64,000 bases of DNA from Diogma glabrata (lineage: Eukaryota; Arthropoda; Insecta; Diptera; Cylindrotomidae): NCBI GenBank assembly GCA_963693315.1, contig OY856187.1, forward strand, positions 43,986,825 to 44,050,824, given 5' to 3'. Made by a program: the position numbers and the translations under genes. Below, in pieces: positions 47,201-63,047 of the stretch (its first letter is position 1; each line of letters starts with the position of its first letter). A model generated the notes under the pieces. The model was given only the letters and a program-made list of their open reading frames with translations, was not told the origin of the DNA and ran no database searches.

Positions 47201-49620
47201 TAATAATATATTATAGCAAAATAAAATAAGCATAGAATATAATAAACTAATCTGATCCAAATAGTCCTATACTTATTGTAAATAATATTACAACTACTTT
47301 CTGATATTAAATCAACATTCCATAGCAACAGTTACCTATTACCAAATATATCTAAAACTTATTTTTTTTATTCGAAAAACATTTCAGATATCATCAATCA
47401 TTCAGCGGAAAATATATACCATATCTTATTTTTATAACTTTTTTGCGTTCACTAAAATGAAAAAAATAGTTCAGCTATCTTCGGATATGATAAAATATGC
47501 ATCTTTGAATGAAAATGGGGAAAAAAATTAAAGTAATGTCAACTTCATCCCGAAGTTCGAAGTTACAGAATGAGATTGATTTAAAATATTAAATGTTACG
47601 TTAGTTAGATACAGCATAACAGAAGCTGCATGAAGTTAATAACTCGACTTTGGCAGTTATATCATGAATTTTAATTATGCTATATTTATTTTTCACAGAA
47701 ACATAATGTGCAATTGCCTCAGCTACATCGTCCGTACAGCTGTTGAATCAATTTTGGGGTTCGACCCGCCATATTCCCTCTAACGACGAGATTGAATCAA
47801 CCTCATATCGATTGGTAATTGAACATTTTTTTCAGTATATCAACAACAACAACAGTCATTTGTTTTATTTGTGCAAAAAATGACCGATTTTGGGTCGGTC
47901 TAATCCATTTTTATTCCAAGTAAAACCTCAAATTTGTTCTCCGACCATTTTTTCTCCAATTAAATTTTAAAATACTCAATATATTAATTATATTAAATCT
48001 GTATCTCAAATTTAATCTAAGTAATCTTCGTTATTTGAAATTTGCTATTGTGTTGTTAATCCAAGCAACCATTTCAATCAGAAACAATCAGAACAATTGG
48101 AAGCGAAAATTTTAAGTTTAAAAATAGTCAATAGTTGTATTATTTCTTTTTTACTTCAAATTGTATTATAATTCCCTTGGGAATTAAGAATATCATTATT
48201 ATTTCGGTAACTAAGGTCTAAACGACTCATAATATATCAGTAAAACATAAATACTTTTAGGCAATTACTATTTCATAATAGATAAATAATATCGATATAA
48301 AATGGCATTTTTTATTAACTCCTCCAAACAAAAAACAGTTCGGTAAGACTGCTCCTCTGGTGAATTCTGCCCATTAAATCAAGAGAAGTTTATACAAATA
48401 GCTATGCGAGATAAAGAAAATAGCGATAATAACAGATAATAGTGGGGAATCCGTTTCTGAAGACGTACTTTTATTCATATTTGTCGGTACTATCGACAAA
48501 AGTGACACCACCAACAGTATGAGGTCATATTATTCAATTCATAAATTAATATTGATAATAAAATTAAGATGCGACACGGAGAATTGACCAAACTAAATAT
48601 AAATTATATTGAAGATTTAGGTTCTGTACTAATCATAAAAATTAAAAAAACAAAAACCAACAAATCAAGAATATTTGCTATAATTGGCACAAGCAATATA
48701 TACAAATATATAGAACATATATAGACCTTCGTCCATTATATTTTTCTTAAAAAAGGATTAAATGCGTAAATGAAAAATGCCAGAAACAAGCCGTTGGCGT
48801 TCATAAAATAACTTTAGTTTAACAACCTTTGTAAAATTACCCGATAACAATTTGTATACATACTTTATTCGCAGAAAACCAAATTATTTAATCAAGTTCT
48901 TATTATTTTGTCAAATACTCATAGTTTAATAATAACTTAATGTTTTATGATCTATAATGTATAAATAATTAAATAACAACTACAATAGCTTGGGTAAATT
49001 TTAAATCATCAGGGATTAAATATATTCATTTTACATAATCCATATACTCTCCCAAACAAAACAATTTTAATCCAAAAATAACATCCTACTAATTTCTAAT
49101 AAAAATTTCTATGGATATATTTATCTAAAAAATTTACACAAAATCCTCAAATATTTTCTATCCATTAATTATTTTAGTGATAATTTTGTTTGAAATGGTT
49201 AAAAATTTGAATAAATTATATAAATACAACAATGAAATGTCGGCATACATAAATTATTCCAATTAGGATAAATTGATAGGGGCTAGTTTTTATGAATAAT
49301 TAAGTTCACAAATGATATCTAAATTGCGTAATTAATTGGTTTATATTTAGATTATGCTCTGCCTATGCTTAAATTATCTAACAATTTAGTACAATATTTG
49401 CTCTATTTCTAAGTTAGACAGATAAAGAACCTATTTATAGTGTATTACTTTACTCTAATGCATACTTGTATGCTTAGTTTACATGTGCCATCATGAATTA
49501 CTTATTTCAGTTTTTAGCAATACATAAATTTCAAGATTTGTGCTCAGAAACATTCTGAAAAGAAATGATCCATGATAACACAATATTGATTTACTTATTA
49601 GCATGAAAGAAAAACGTTTA
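47201..49620. other. AT-rich non-coding stretch
   Basis: No gene. 'ttggggttcgacccgcca' at 47752-47769 resembles a T-arm/B box and is preceded by 'cctcagctacatcgtccgta', so a tRNA-derived SINE relic is possible near 47715-47770. Nothing else recognised. Confidence 0.4.
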
Positions 49621-50639
49621 GTTAATTATGATAAACGGAGGCTTTGAGTGTTAGCTATCAGACGGGACGGATAACGGATATGGACCTGTGTTCAAATAGA
49701 CTTTTTTTCTCTGCAGCTCTTGGGAACAAAACAAAAATAAAAATAAGAACAATCAGAAAAAACTTGTAAAAATTTAAGAATTTGGGGAGTCCGAAGTTAC
49801 AACCTTCACGAAAATGGGCTCTTGTAGCTTAACACTTGTTCCAAACTCAATGGTCCTGGATCGTATTCCATGCTCGAGTGGAAAATCTAAGATTGGGAAG
49901 ACTGGATTACCAATCCTTATCAGCTTGGGTCACTGGCTTATTCAGAACCATCGGGCAAGAAATTCTCTATATAGTAAACCAAAAATGAGAGTAAAGCTAC
50001 GATAAAAATAATGCAAAAGATTAACTAATTTCTATTGCGGTATGCTAAGAGATGCAACGAGCCTCACTCAATTGTGCCTAGGTACTTATGGATTGTGAAG
50101 CTGAGAAGTCTTCAGCGATTCCAAAGAACGAAGAAGGAGATAGTGAACGAATCGAAGAAGGAAATAGTGAACGTCACCAAATAGGCAATAGTTCACCCTT
50201 CAAAGACGTTTAGTAATAAACTAAAAGATAACCCTATCGTAGTGGTTACAGATAGAGTGAACGAGGACGGCCACATAACTTATGAAAAATGGGATGTAAT
50301 AGAAATTGTATTGGCAACCAATTTTCAATCAATCCTCGAGTTGAGCCCTAGTCGATCACACAACTATTGGGATGCATGAATGCACCAGTGGTTCTCACAT
50401 GTTAGCCATAAAAGGCCTTCTTGGTCGGGTGCATCTCATTGTGGTGGTCAAAATTGAACAAATCTACAGTAGACAAAGAGCTCAAACGAAGATGCTGTTG
50501 GAACTATCAGAGCTTGAGAACCCCTTCTTGAGAGCAAAACTACGAATCCTAGGGACCCTTTTATGAAAATATTGAGAAACCTACAGAGGCTTTTCCGAAT
50601 GCCCGTAGGATCTACTGACAAAGTCGAAGATTTTCTAGA
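49621..50639 (+). pseudogene. Probable upstream part of LINE 3 (unclear)
   Basis: Less AT-rich sequence with short coding-like frames (49814-50005, 50372-50566) leading into the reverse transcriptase relic. No gag zinc knuckle or endonuclease motif could be identified, so assignment rests on adjacency and composition. Confidence 0.3.
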
Positions 50640-52110
50640 AAATTAAATAATTTAAACCATTCAAGTCAACTACAGAATTCGTTGAACTACAGAATACCTC
50701 AGAGCTTATTATTGGTTGGCTCAAAACAATTTTTACGGCATGCGTTGAGATGTTTCACATCCCTTCTTAGTGGACTCAAGTCATTTAAATTTTCATTTCT
50801 ACGGCAGGCAAAGTCTCTCACTAGCACTCTAATGCCCTTAAACCAATTAGTCTATCAATCAGTTCGTCTTTGTCAAAGCATTGATTAAAACATGCTGTGT
50901 CAACATGGGTGGAAAACGACTCTGCACTCTCTAGTACGCAACATCGAACATTCATTGGAGCATAGAGAATATAATCTGGAAGTTTTCTTGGACATCCAGG
51001 GAACGTTTAGTAACATATTACCTCAAGCTATGACCGAGGGACTGACGAAAATGTTAGTGTTGGTCGAACGCATGCATGAAGAGGGTTTTAAAGTTACAGC
51101 CTCCTCCGATGATGTTGCAATTTCTGTACCAGGTAAATTTTCGACTACATTAAAGATTTAAAAGAGCGAATGCAAATTGTCCTTTCAATACCATTAACAT
51201 GAGCCAAAATATGTGGGCTAAGAATTAATTCTGCAAAAACAGAATTAGTTCTTTTCACCAGAAAACACAGGGCTCCCTGACATGGGTTTCATCACCCTGG
51301 GAAAGAGTAAGCTGTTCTTGTAGAACAACAAAATACCATGGTATCAGGCTGAATAAGAAACTCAGCTGAAAACATAAATATTAGAGAAAGAGGAAACAAA
51401 CGACGGTAGCACTATGCTCATGTAAAAAAGTCATGGAAAAAAGATAGAATATTGCCCTCCATATATCTCTATGACCGATCTTAATCTACAGTGTGCTCAT
51501 ATAATAAACTGTACTAGCCCAGGTTAGCAACCCGATAATGGTAGAGAAAGTGAAAAAAACTGACCTGACTGTTCACATGTGGGGTGATATGTTTAATGCA
51601 CACTCCGGCGATGGAGGTCTTTCTGTGTTTTCTACCCCTTGATGTGTTAGGTCAAAATGTACGGCTTCCAATACAGCCCTTTGACTCTTCACCACGTCAC
51701 AATGAATTGGTAGTCGCCTCGGATTTCTTATGGGAGGCATGCAAGTCATGCAGGGAGGGAGGTAGTGGAGATTTTCACAGATGACTCCTAACCCCAAGGC
51801 AAAGTAGGAGCAGGTGTGTTCTCAAAACAGTTTAATATTCACCTCCTTTTTCGATTTCCAGAACACCTCAGTGTACAACAGGCCAAAGTAGTCGCGTTAA
51901 ATGAAGCCTTGACAGGGTTGAAGAATAATGTAATATCATAATCTATGTGGACAGCCAAGCTACATTAAATAAAATACCTAAATGCAGTAGCAAAGACGTC
52001 AAGCAGTTTTTTATCCATATTATTTAGGTGCTAGGTCACGGTGGCGTTAGATGCAACGGTTTAGCGGACGCACCTACAAACATATGATAAGCAGGCAAAT
52101 CCGGCTCAAA
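50640..52110 (+). pseudogene. RNase H-bearing LINE relic (LINE 3)
   Basis: Non-LTR retrotransposon polyprotein relic in several frames. The reverse transcriptase starts with LHSLVRNIEHSLEHREYNL then motif A VFLDIQGTFSNI (catalytic Asp; near 50975-51010) and a motif C relic SSDDVAI (normally YADD; near 51103). Only ~35 residues separate the two, so the segment with motif B has been deleted. After 51250 come connection-type sequences and then an RNase H domain: VGAGVFSK..FNIHLLFRFPEH..VQQAKVVALNEAL (near 51808-51920), IYVDSQATLNK (near 51942) and VLGHGGVRCNGLADA (near 52030). RNase H after the reverse transcriptase places it in the I/LOA/R1-related groups. Many stops and shifts; inactive. Confidence 0.75.
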
Positions 52111-55100
52111 CTAGACTTGCAGCGCTCCAAAGAACTGATATCCGTCACTAGTCACTGGATCCTTGGAGAACACACAAAAATGTCCTTTCCACTTGTCCTT
52201 TCCACTAACGACTCTGCAGAAGCTGTATGAACAAGTAGGAGGAGAAAACAGTGTTCCATGTTCTTTGTACGCGTCCAGCATTGGCCCATATATTTAAAAC
52301 TCTCGACGATCTGAGTAATTGTAAAATCATTCAAATACTTCGCTTCATTAGAAGCTCCAAATGGCTCAAGTGCAGGATGTAGATCCTGTGGTATCACAAC
52401 CGACCTAGCAACTATAGCAACCAAGTCTTTAAGCAACTTTAAAAATTTTTTTCAAGCAACTTTAAAAATTTTTTATCCAGTCGTAATCGCTTTTACTAAT
52501 CAAATTATCAGAAAAACAGAAAACAAATATCAATGTAAGAGAATTCTTTAAAGTATAAATACGCCGAACCTAACCTAAAAATAAAACCAAAATCGCTTAC
52601 TAATTTTTCGGTTAAATTAAAAATTATATTCGGATATTTATCTCCCTTCCCCCTTACATAGTTATTGCTCTAACTATTTCTTCAACACAAAAGTTTCCAT
52701 TTGTATCGGTCTGAATATTTTTAATGACTTTTTAAGTAACATTTACTTTTGTTTGTATCCCAACATCATATACGTTTGGCTTTTAGAAGCTAAACGTATA
52801 ATAATATTATACCTGATGAAGACAAATTACGTTTGGAATACAACCATAATAAGAAAACAAAACATTCGCGTATGCACGCAAATGAAAATTAATTGTTTTT
52901 TTTAAGAACAATTCATATCACACCTGATCTGCCTGATACCTGGTAAGTTTAGTGAATCTAAAACAATCAATCTTCAACAACAACAGAAATAGTAAATAAA
53001 AATATTTATAAAACCAACTGAAGATAATAATTTAGCTACATATATTACCATTAGGAAAAAGCCACATCTTTCTTTATATTAATATGAATTTTCCGTTTTC
53101 TTTTAGTTACTTTGGGAAAATATTCGTTTCTTTTGTCATTTATTTACAGTTGAGATGAAACCCATGACATCGTTATTAATAAGTAGAATAACGAGACGAT
53201 GAGTTAACGTTTTAACTTTTTTATTGGTTACATTTTAAAAAGTTATTAAATTGGCTTTTAAATAGGGGAAGTGTTTGGCAAAATTGATTGATAAATAAAT
53301 TGATAGTTAAATGAGTTTGTTTTACATACAACACAAGGAGACATGATACAAAAAAAAATTTTCATGTAAAAGAATTAAATATGGTTCATGTCAACATTTT
53401 ATTTTGTTGAACAGTAAATTATTGCTTATCACGTTGATAAAATCTGCCATGCGGTTGTTTATTATATTAATAATTTGATTTTAAATTGGGTGGTTCTCTC
53501 TTGTAAAAGAATTTGTCGATGATGCTTTTTAGATTGTAAGACCGGATGCATGAATTTTCCATTACTGACAGTATGCTGAGCTATTAACAATTTGACTAGG
53601 TCTTTCTAAATGATTTAAAACTGATGATTATCAAGTCTATGGAGGAAAATAGAAGCATTTTATTATGGTGGTTTAGATGAACAGTTGGAATTAAAATCAA
53701 CAAATGCTTAGTGAGAGTAAAGTTCTTACGGCAAATTGAATCCTGGAAAAGAGTGACTGTGTTTAGAGATATGACTAAATTGTTTGATAAACATGATTAC
53801 GACTGATTTTATTTCCAATAATCAAAAATCTTCTTAAATTTAAATTTGGAGAAAAATTATTTTTTACCGCGTGTTGTGGTATAACATATAATCAACCAAC
53901 AACCAAAAATATTTTGAATAACCAAATAGATACACAACACAAAATCGACAAACTTAAGCTTAACTACATCCCTTCCCTCTCATAAAAATTTACTGCAATC
54001 ATTGATCCATATGGAGAGGGTTAACATTTCAAAAAACAGGCAGGAGTGAAAATATTATATGGTGTCGCTCTTCTCCAACAACTTAGTAAAAATAATTAAC
54101 TTTTTATGTACAATTTTACAATTCAGTTAACAAAATACATTCTTCGTTTACCATTTCTGAAATAAAAAACAAATTATAGTATTACATACAAAAAGTAATA
54201 ATTGACAAAATAATTGACCATTTTTAAAATTAAACACTTGATTCAAAATTGTCTTTAAGCCAATTTGTTTCTACTGTTTTTTCATGTTCAACGGTTTCTG
54301 ATTTCATTATTATCGTTAAGTTTGCTATAACACAAAGCGCTAAAGTAATCAAATAAACAAAATTACACGGTAAACCTAGTTACAAGACTGTTTGTTAAAA
54401 ACCAACGATTTATAAAGCAATTTAAAATTTTATCTATTCTAAATTTTTTGTAAACAAAAAAAAATTCACTACCAAAAATTCTCAAGAGATAATCATTTTG
54501 TTACAATCTTTCTGTTTCTTAATCAAAATGTTTAAGCTAAGATTAATTATATTGTTACGTTGTTTTAACATAATAAATTTAAATTTTATTTTTGTAGTCT
54601 GATTTTAGGTCATAACTTCTTAATACTGTTGTAGATTTTAACTGGAGTTCAGGTTCATTATAAAAAACTACAATTTATGGAAAATATCATTAATAAATCC
54701 TTATTTCACGTTTTGAACTTAATTAACTTGCTCACATTTTTTTAAATAAATTAACTTTTTCAATTTATTCAATTTGCTCAAATCTATTTTCGACCTAAAA
54801 ATTCGCTTATATATACACAGTACACAGTTAATTCAATTTACTAATTTTATTTAATTTTACAATTTTTCGTTCTTTATCAAATAAGTCTCAGTTGTATCTA
54901 TTGTTACCTTCAATTAAATATAACAACCACCAACCGTAACACAAACAAATTTACAAAAATGAACCAACCCTTAACTAACTCAAATTGAAAACAAAAAAAT
55001 AACCATAAAAAAGCACAAAAATAAAAACAAACTTTTTTTATTTATGTTATGAAAAAAGTGTAAAAAGTTTGTAGATTAAAAATTGAAAACTTTCACCAAA

Positions 55101-56155
55101 TTTGGATTTTTTGTTTGGGTTATCTTAAAATATTATTTTTCGTTTTTTTGTTTGTGCACAGAGGAAACTTTGATAGATTTTTTCTTGCGTCTGATATACG
55201 AGTATTACTACACAAATTGGCTTACCTTTGCTGTAATGATATTTAAAGTTGGTGAGAGTTTTACTAAAAGATTTTATGGTTAAAATGGTTGGCATTTTTT
55301 TGTTATGAGCATAATCTAATCTTGAAAATTATTCAAAGCGAAAAATGGGAAACAGGAAATATAAAAAAAGGTTTGTAATAAACAAGTGCTTTTAACGAAA
55401 TATTGTGAACTTAGATAAGTCTTAAAATATTTAAAAGAGAAGATAAAAATACATTGTTCAACCGAAACAATACTGCTTGACTCTTTGACAAAATTCGCTT
55501 TATGGTTAAAAAGCCCGTACAGTGATCTTCACCTTTTGGTTGGCTACTTTCTCTGTCTTTAGAAATGCTTAAAAGAATCACATAAACCTGATTTTCATTT
55601 GCATGTATACAGTTTCTTTAGTAGTCACTTGCTTTGAAACAGAGACCTTCCTGACAACTCTTCGGAGTTTTTTCCAAACACTGACAATCAAAGTCAGTAA
55701 TAAATGCAATCATAAAATTTCGATTTTTATTTTTATTTCGATTTATTCAGAATTTCATTGTTTTATTTTCTTCTGTTCTATTTCAGAATAAAGAAGTTTC
55801 TTATTTTATCAGCTACTGTTCTGGCTTCAATTCTGCACCAAGATCGTAGCTAGTTAAGCGGTAGGTGCGGTCCTTATCAAGCGAAGTAATTCTAAATTTC
55901 ATTTATGACAAAAAACTTTTTTGTATTGATTTTTTGTATCCTTGATACCAAATCATCACTTCTATAAGAAATAAGAATTAAATATCTATATATCTCGCTT
56001 GACTGTATTATTAAATATAACACTACATGAAACACCTGGTGCAAATATGAACACTCAACATCACTTATAGTGTATGTATTCGCAATATTTCAGATTAATA
56101 CTATTACGATTACAGACAAATCAACAAAATACTACAACAAATTAATGAAACGAGT
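52111..56155. other. AT-rich non-coding stretch
   Basis: 52111-52440 may be the LINE 3 tail (a copy of 'agcaactttaaaaatttttt' is duplicated at 52431-52470). The remaining ~3.6 kb shows no supportable gene. Short frames at 55083-55283 and 55603-55791 have no domains. Confidence 0.45.
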
Positions 56156-56227
56156 AGTGTTGTTGTTGTACTTCGTAGAATTTGGGCCGACAATTTTATG
56201 AATCAAATCAGCATAACGTAAATTAAT

Positions 56228-56302
56228 CGAATATTCTATTTTCTCAAGGTTTCTAAAAAGTGACCTCGAATTTTCTAGAACTTAAGCAGAATGGTATATA
56301 AG
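56228..56302 (+). promoter_or_regulatory. Heat-shock elements plus TATA box
   Basis: 56267-56281 is CGAAT-TTTCT-AGAAC, three contiguous alternating nGAAn/nTTCn units, a perfect trimeric heat-shock factor site. 56228-56237 is CGAAT-ATTCT, a two-unit site. TATATAAG at 56295-56302 lies 14 bp downstream of the trimer. Such spacing is typical of heat-shock promoters. Confidence 0.6.
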
Positions 56303-56569
56303 CGATTGCCTCTTGTAGACTAGTGAATTAGTGTTATTTTAAGCCTGCGATAGTGAAGTTAAAATTATAAAAGTAATATTTAAAATAATAAAGTTTAAAG
56401 TGTTATTAAGTAGAAATAATTTGTGTATTATTTTAAACGTTATATTACTGGAAATTTCTACAATCAACCGTTGGATTTTCTGAAGCTGTCGAAAGAATAT
56501 TCTGGTTAGGAATATTGTTTGCTGTATTGTTTTCCAATTGTTGTGGAACAATTAAGGAGTTGAATACTT

Positions 56570-56600
56570 AATAAAACCTGGTGTTTGTGCTTACTAATCA
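56570..56600 (+). terminator. Candidate polyadenylation signal
   Basis: AATAAA at 56570-56575 followed within 10 bases by a GT-rich stretch, as expected for a cleavage/polyadenylation site. Confidence 0.4.
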
Positions 56601-56689
56601 GTGATCGAACTCGGAAGAGATTGGGAATTGCGTTTATCGAATTATGAGTTAGGCCAATTCGAAGTAAGGTTGGAAAAACGTAACAATAC

Positions 56690-59399
<2,710 letters not shown>

Positions 59400-60075
59400 T
59401 AAGTCTAACGGTTGAGACCCTACGGCTGTTGAAATAAAAACAAACGCAAAAGGCAATGTTTTCATCATGTTTCAGTTTATGGTATTTAAATTCATCTTAG
59501 CTTTTAAACATACTTTTCAACTATAGCCTCAAAAAATTTCAGCTTTCTAACCCAAAAGGTTCCATTTTTATAAGCATTATAATGCAACCCTTACAAGAAA
59601 AATATCAACCCATTTAATACCATAGAAAAATTATCAAAATCTCTTTTGTTTTTATTTTTTTTAATAAGTAACCGTTTGAAAAAAGATTAAATAAGAACAA
59701 AAAAACACAACAACAAAAGATGATTTTGAAATAAAATTGTTTGATAATGTTTGATTATAAATTATGTGTGATGGTATATTTGTAGTTGTGACGTAGTTCA
59801 TTTGATCTTTGGTGGATTTAATATGTTATTAAAAGTAGTTTAAACCAACTTAAATAAAACTGTTCCGAAATTGTATTGATGGCGTTAGTTCGGATAATGT
59901 ATTTAATTTGGTTCGATAATTTTTTTGAATTATTCTGTTTCTACTTATATTTTTTATTTAAACTAATCTGACTTATCTAATTTTATTTGGACACAAAACC
60001 GTCTGACCCCGAAATCTACCTATTTCTAGCGGATATACCTGCCGCTGGGATTTTTTTTATTCTTTGTTTATTATT
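59400..60075 (+). repeat. Dispersed repeat family A, copy 2
   Basis: Same two blocks as at 560-1690: 'aactatagcctcaaaaaatt' with 'taacccaaaaggttcca' near 59519-59568, then 'aaattatgtgtgatggtat', 'gtgacgtagttcatttg' and 'ccgaaatctacctatttcta' followed by gcggatatacctgccgct (to ~60045). Non-coding. Confidence 0.6.
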
Positions 60076-60416
60076 ATTGTCATTAAATAAATTTCGTTTC
60101 GCTTCGTATTTAATTATTTGTTAAAATATGTGTCAACTAACCGCGCCGAATGTTTGCATAAATAAATTTTTTTAGTGGAGACACAAAATTTGAGCACGAA
60201 CAAACGTTGGCTAACATATGTTAGTTTATCAAACGATATGGAAAACATGATGTTTTTGTATGTTTGTGCTCGTTCTGTGGGGACAGGTTTTTGTTTATTT
60301 AGGAACTAGAACTGTCATTTTTATTTTTTTTATTGCTAATTCAATTTGATTCCTGTTTCTTAAGTAAAAATTTATAATAAATCGAAAATAATTTATTTTA
60401 CAATATTAAAAAATTG

Positions 60417-60430
60417 TATAATTGTTTTTA
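60417..60430. repeat. Left target-site duplication of Penelope element 3
   Basis: TATAATTGTTTTTA, repeated exactly at 63048-63061. Confidence 0.8.
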
Positions 60431-60524
60431 TATGTTTTGATTGATTTTTTGTATCCAAATATATATATTCAATTATATTTTAAATAAAAAACATATTCAT
60501 TTAAAATAAATTAAAATATTTTAT

Positions 60525-60567
60525 TCCGACTAGTTTCGGCAGTACTGGTTGAAAGCCATTTTCAAGG
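60525..60567 (-). ncRNA. Penelope terminal motif, 3' side
   Basis: On the minus strand CCTTGAAAATGGC, a loop, GCCGAAACTAGTCGG. Same layout as the hammerhead-like motif of the pair, but the CUGANGA core is changed (UUGAAAA), so a cleaving ribozyme is unlikely here. Confidence 0.35.
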
Positions 60568-60781
60568 AAAAAAAAATATTAAATGTATGTATAACTTAAA
60601 AAAAAAAAACATTTAATAAAAAAAAATATAAATTAAATTGTCACCAAAGAATTAAATATTCTTATATATAATAAGAGAATTTGTTTTTTATGATTTGCGA
60701 ATCGTCAAATAAAAATTTACCCATGATGTTAATGTCAATTATTGGTTTTAACAAGTTTTATGAAACAGGTGTATATTAGAA

Positions 60782-62728
60782 CTAATTGAAAATAAAATTG
60801 TTATATGTTGAATCGACATAATATGAATCAACTTGTCTATTTAAATTATCAGGTTTTTTCTTAATTAAAATTGCTTCTTTGAGTTTACGTTTAAAAGTAT
60901 TATTTTCATGAGAACAAATTCTATAGTCTTGCCAATCAATTCTATGTTTAGTTTCTACAACGTGTTGTGACAATCCACTATGAGCACCGTTTAGTTTCTT
61001 GGAGTGATATTCATGCTGTTTAATTCGTTTGTTTAAATATTGTCGTGTTTCACCAATATAAACACTTGTGCAATCTTTACATTTCACCTCATAACAAACA
61101 GATGATTGTTGTCCAATAGGAGTTTTATCTTTTAGCTTGCTAAAAACATGTTGCTGAAGAGTGTTGTTAGGTTTACCAACAACTCTAACATTGGATATGG
61201 CCATTCTATGTCTTAATTTATCAAATAAAACAGGAATATATGGTATGCTGATGGTTTTGTTGTATGTTGTAGTATTTGATATTTGATTAGATGAATGGTG
61301 ATTTGATGCGGAGTTTTGTTGCTGTTTTAATTTGGTTATAGATGAGCAAATTTGTTGGTTGACGAGATTGATGGGATAATCATTTTCTTGAAGGGTTTTT
61401 CTCAAGAGTTTAAAATTTTTCCTATAGAATTTCTTATGAGAAAGTTTGAAAATCTTTTCAGTTAGAATGGTTATCGTATTTCGTTTATATGACAATGGTA
61501 AATTTGACTTAAAATTAATATACCTTCCGGACCAGGTATCTTTTCTATACCAATCTGTGATTATTTTGTTTTTTGCGTTGTCATGTAAAAGTAAAGTATC
61601 CAGAAACGCCAATTTTTTGTCAATTTCTTTTTCAACAGTGAACTGGAGTCGGGTATGAAAACCATTGAATCTGCAAAGCATTTCTTCAACCTTATCAAAA
61701 GGTATGGCAGTGATACAATCATCAACGTAACGAAAGTAAAACAGTGGATCAAAATCTAGAGAAGATAAAACTGTATCTTCCAAATGTTCTAAAACAAGTT
61801 CAACTAAAGGTGGTGAAATTGGTGAGCCCATTGGTGAACCTTGTATTTGTTGATAAAAGACATTGTTATAAGTGAAATAACAACCGTTTAATATGAGCTT
61901 TATACCATCGATAAATTCAGATAATGGTAAAGATGTATGAATCTTGATATCGTTCCACTTTTTCTTGATGCAATCAATTACCAAATCATTTGGGGTGTTT
62001 GTAAAAAGAGATACCACATCCAATGATATCAGTATGTATCCTTCTGGTAAAACAAGATTCCTAACCTTGTCGACAAAATCATAAGAGTTTTTTACTGTCC
62101 TACCGGACTTACCGATGACATTGTTGATGATATTGCAAAAAAACTTTGAAATATTATACAGTGGTGAATTCAAGTATGATACAATAACTCTATAAGGGCA
62201 TAATGGTTTATGAACCTTAGGAAGTCCATACATTTTTGGGATAACTCCGTTATAAGTTCTGATATATTTTGCTGTTATACCATCGATTAATTTTCTTTTT
62301 TCCCATGAGGATACCATAGTGTTACACTTGTTTTGAATATATTGCGTCATATCCTTGGAAACAAGTTTGTATGTTGTATTGTCGTTTAAATGTTTCATCA
62401 TATTTGTATGGTATTCTTCTTGATTAACAACAACAGTTATGTTACCTTTATCAGCCCTAGTTACGATAATATCTTCATTGTTCTTAAGGAAAGATTTACA
62501 TTCTCGTAACCCACGTGATAAAAATTTTTGTTCAACATTTTGCGTTGAAGGGCGTCGTTGATAGTTTTTCATTATGTTGCAAAGATCATTCCTTACTAAT
62601 GATCTTTGAGTGATATCTTCAATGCTGGTGAGTCCAAACTCAAGATCCACAATGATGTCACTGAATTGTGGTTGTTGTTTTGGAGCAAAATTATGTTTTG
62701 GTCCCAAAGATAAAGTGTTTTTCACCAT
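60782..62728 (-). CDS. Penelope-like reverse transcriptase/GIY-YIG protein, intact frame
   Basis: 648 residues from the ATG at 62726-62728. The frame is open a little further upstream but without an ATG. The N-terminus has LSLGPKH (6-12), typical of this group, then TRADKGNI near 90-97, GLPKVHKP (168-175), motif A LISLDVVSLF (Asp237), motif B QGSPMGSPISP (295-305), motif C RYVDDC (catalytic Asp336-Asp337). The C-terminal GIY-YIG endonuclease begins SVCYEVKC..C..VYIGET (~543-561) with a following Arg and a His-rich stretch. All catalytic positions look intact, unlike the eroded motif B of the 23-27 kb pair. Family members are often ~100 residues longer at the N-terminus, so the start may be slightly truncated. 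Only distantly related to the pair. Confidence 0.9.
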   Translation of the reverse strand: MVKNTLSLGPKHNFAPKQQPQFSDIIVDLEFGLTSIEDITQRSLVRNDLCNIMKNYQRRPSTQNVEQKFLSRGLRECKSFLKNNEDIIVTRADKGNITVVVNQEEYHTNMMKHLNDNTTYKLVSKDMTQYIQNKCNTMVSSWEKRKLIDGITAKYIRTYNGVIPKMYGLPKVHKPLCPYRVIVSYLNSPLYNISKFFCNIINNVIGKSGRTVKNSYDFVDKVRNLVLPEGYILISLDVVSLFTNTPNDLVIDCIKKKWNDIKIHTSLPLSEFIDGIKLILNGCYFTYNNVFYQQIQGSPMGSPISPPLVELVLEHLEDTVLSSLDFDPLFYFRYVDDCITAIPFDKVEEMLCRFNGFHTRLQFTVEKEIDKKLAFLDTLLLHDNAKNKIITDWYRKDTWSGRYINFKSNLPLSYKRNTITILTEKIFKLSHKKFYRKNFKLLRKTLQENDYPINLVNQQICSSITKLKQQQNSASNHHSSNQISNTTTYNKTISIPYIPVLFDKLRHRMAISNVRVVGKPNNTLQQHVFSKLKDKTPIGQQSSVCYEVKCKDCTSVYIGETRQYLNKRIKQHEYHSKKLNGAHSGLSQHVVETKHRIDWQDYRICSHENNTFKRKLKEAILIKKKPDNLNRQVDSYYVDSTYNNFIFN

Positions 62729-62879
62729 GGGTGGGATTTGAGTGATTCGCAAATCATAAAAAACAAATACTCTTATTATATATAAGAATATTTAATTCTT
62801 TGGTGACAATTTAATTTATATTTTTTTTTATTAAATGTTTTTTTTTTTTAAGTTATACATACATTTAATATTTTTTTTT

Positions 62880-62922
62880 CCTTGAAAATGGCTTTCAACC
62901 AGTACTGCCGAAACTAGTCGGA
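62880..62922 (+). ncRNA. Penelope terminal motif, 5'-side inverted arm
   Basis: Exact inverted copy of 60525-60567, antisense to the coding frame. Confidence 0.35.
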
Positions 62923-63047
62923 ATAAAATATTTTAATTTATTTTAAATGAATATGTTTTTTATTTAAAATATAATTGAATATATATATTTGGATACAAAA
63001 AATCAATCAAAACATATATATACAACAATCCAATCAATTAACAAAAA

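Larger units (their letters stand above)
56156..56688 (+). mobile_element. Solo-LTR-like segment
   Basis: In order: near-inverted termini (AGTGTTG at 56156; CAATACT ending near 56690), heat-shock elements, TATA box at 56295-56302, a transcribed-looking ~240 bp, AATAAA at 56570-56575, and a GT-rich stretch (gtgtttgtgc). Promoter followed closely by a polyadenylation signal inside one ~530-bp unit is the U3-R-U5 layout of an LTR. No primer-binding site, gag/pol or clean 4-5-bp target duplication was found, so a host promoter remains an alternative. Confidence 0.4.
60431..63047 (-). mobile_element. Penelope-like element 3, apparently complete
   Basis: Minus-strand element with inverted terminal repeats 60431-60703 and ~62741-63018 (~270 bp; shared words 'tttgattgattttttgtatc', 'ccgactagtttcggcagtac', 'ttatgatttgcgaatc'). 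A 29-bp extension (63019-63047) separates the 5'-side arm from the target duplication, mirroring the 38-bp extension on the 5' side of the pair at 22930. The 14-bp duplication at both ends and a continuous coding frame indicate a recent, possibly competent insertion. It sits in DNA related to repeat B (60180-60290 and 63170-63420). Confidence 0.9.

Noticed and set aside
47752..47769. tRNA gene
   Set aside because: Only a T-arm-like word is present. No acceptor stem or D-arm can be folded around it.
52152..52436. 94-codon minus-strand frame
   Set aside because: Lies in the probable tail of the plus-strand LINE 3 relic. No domain.
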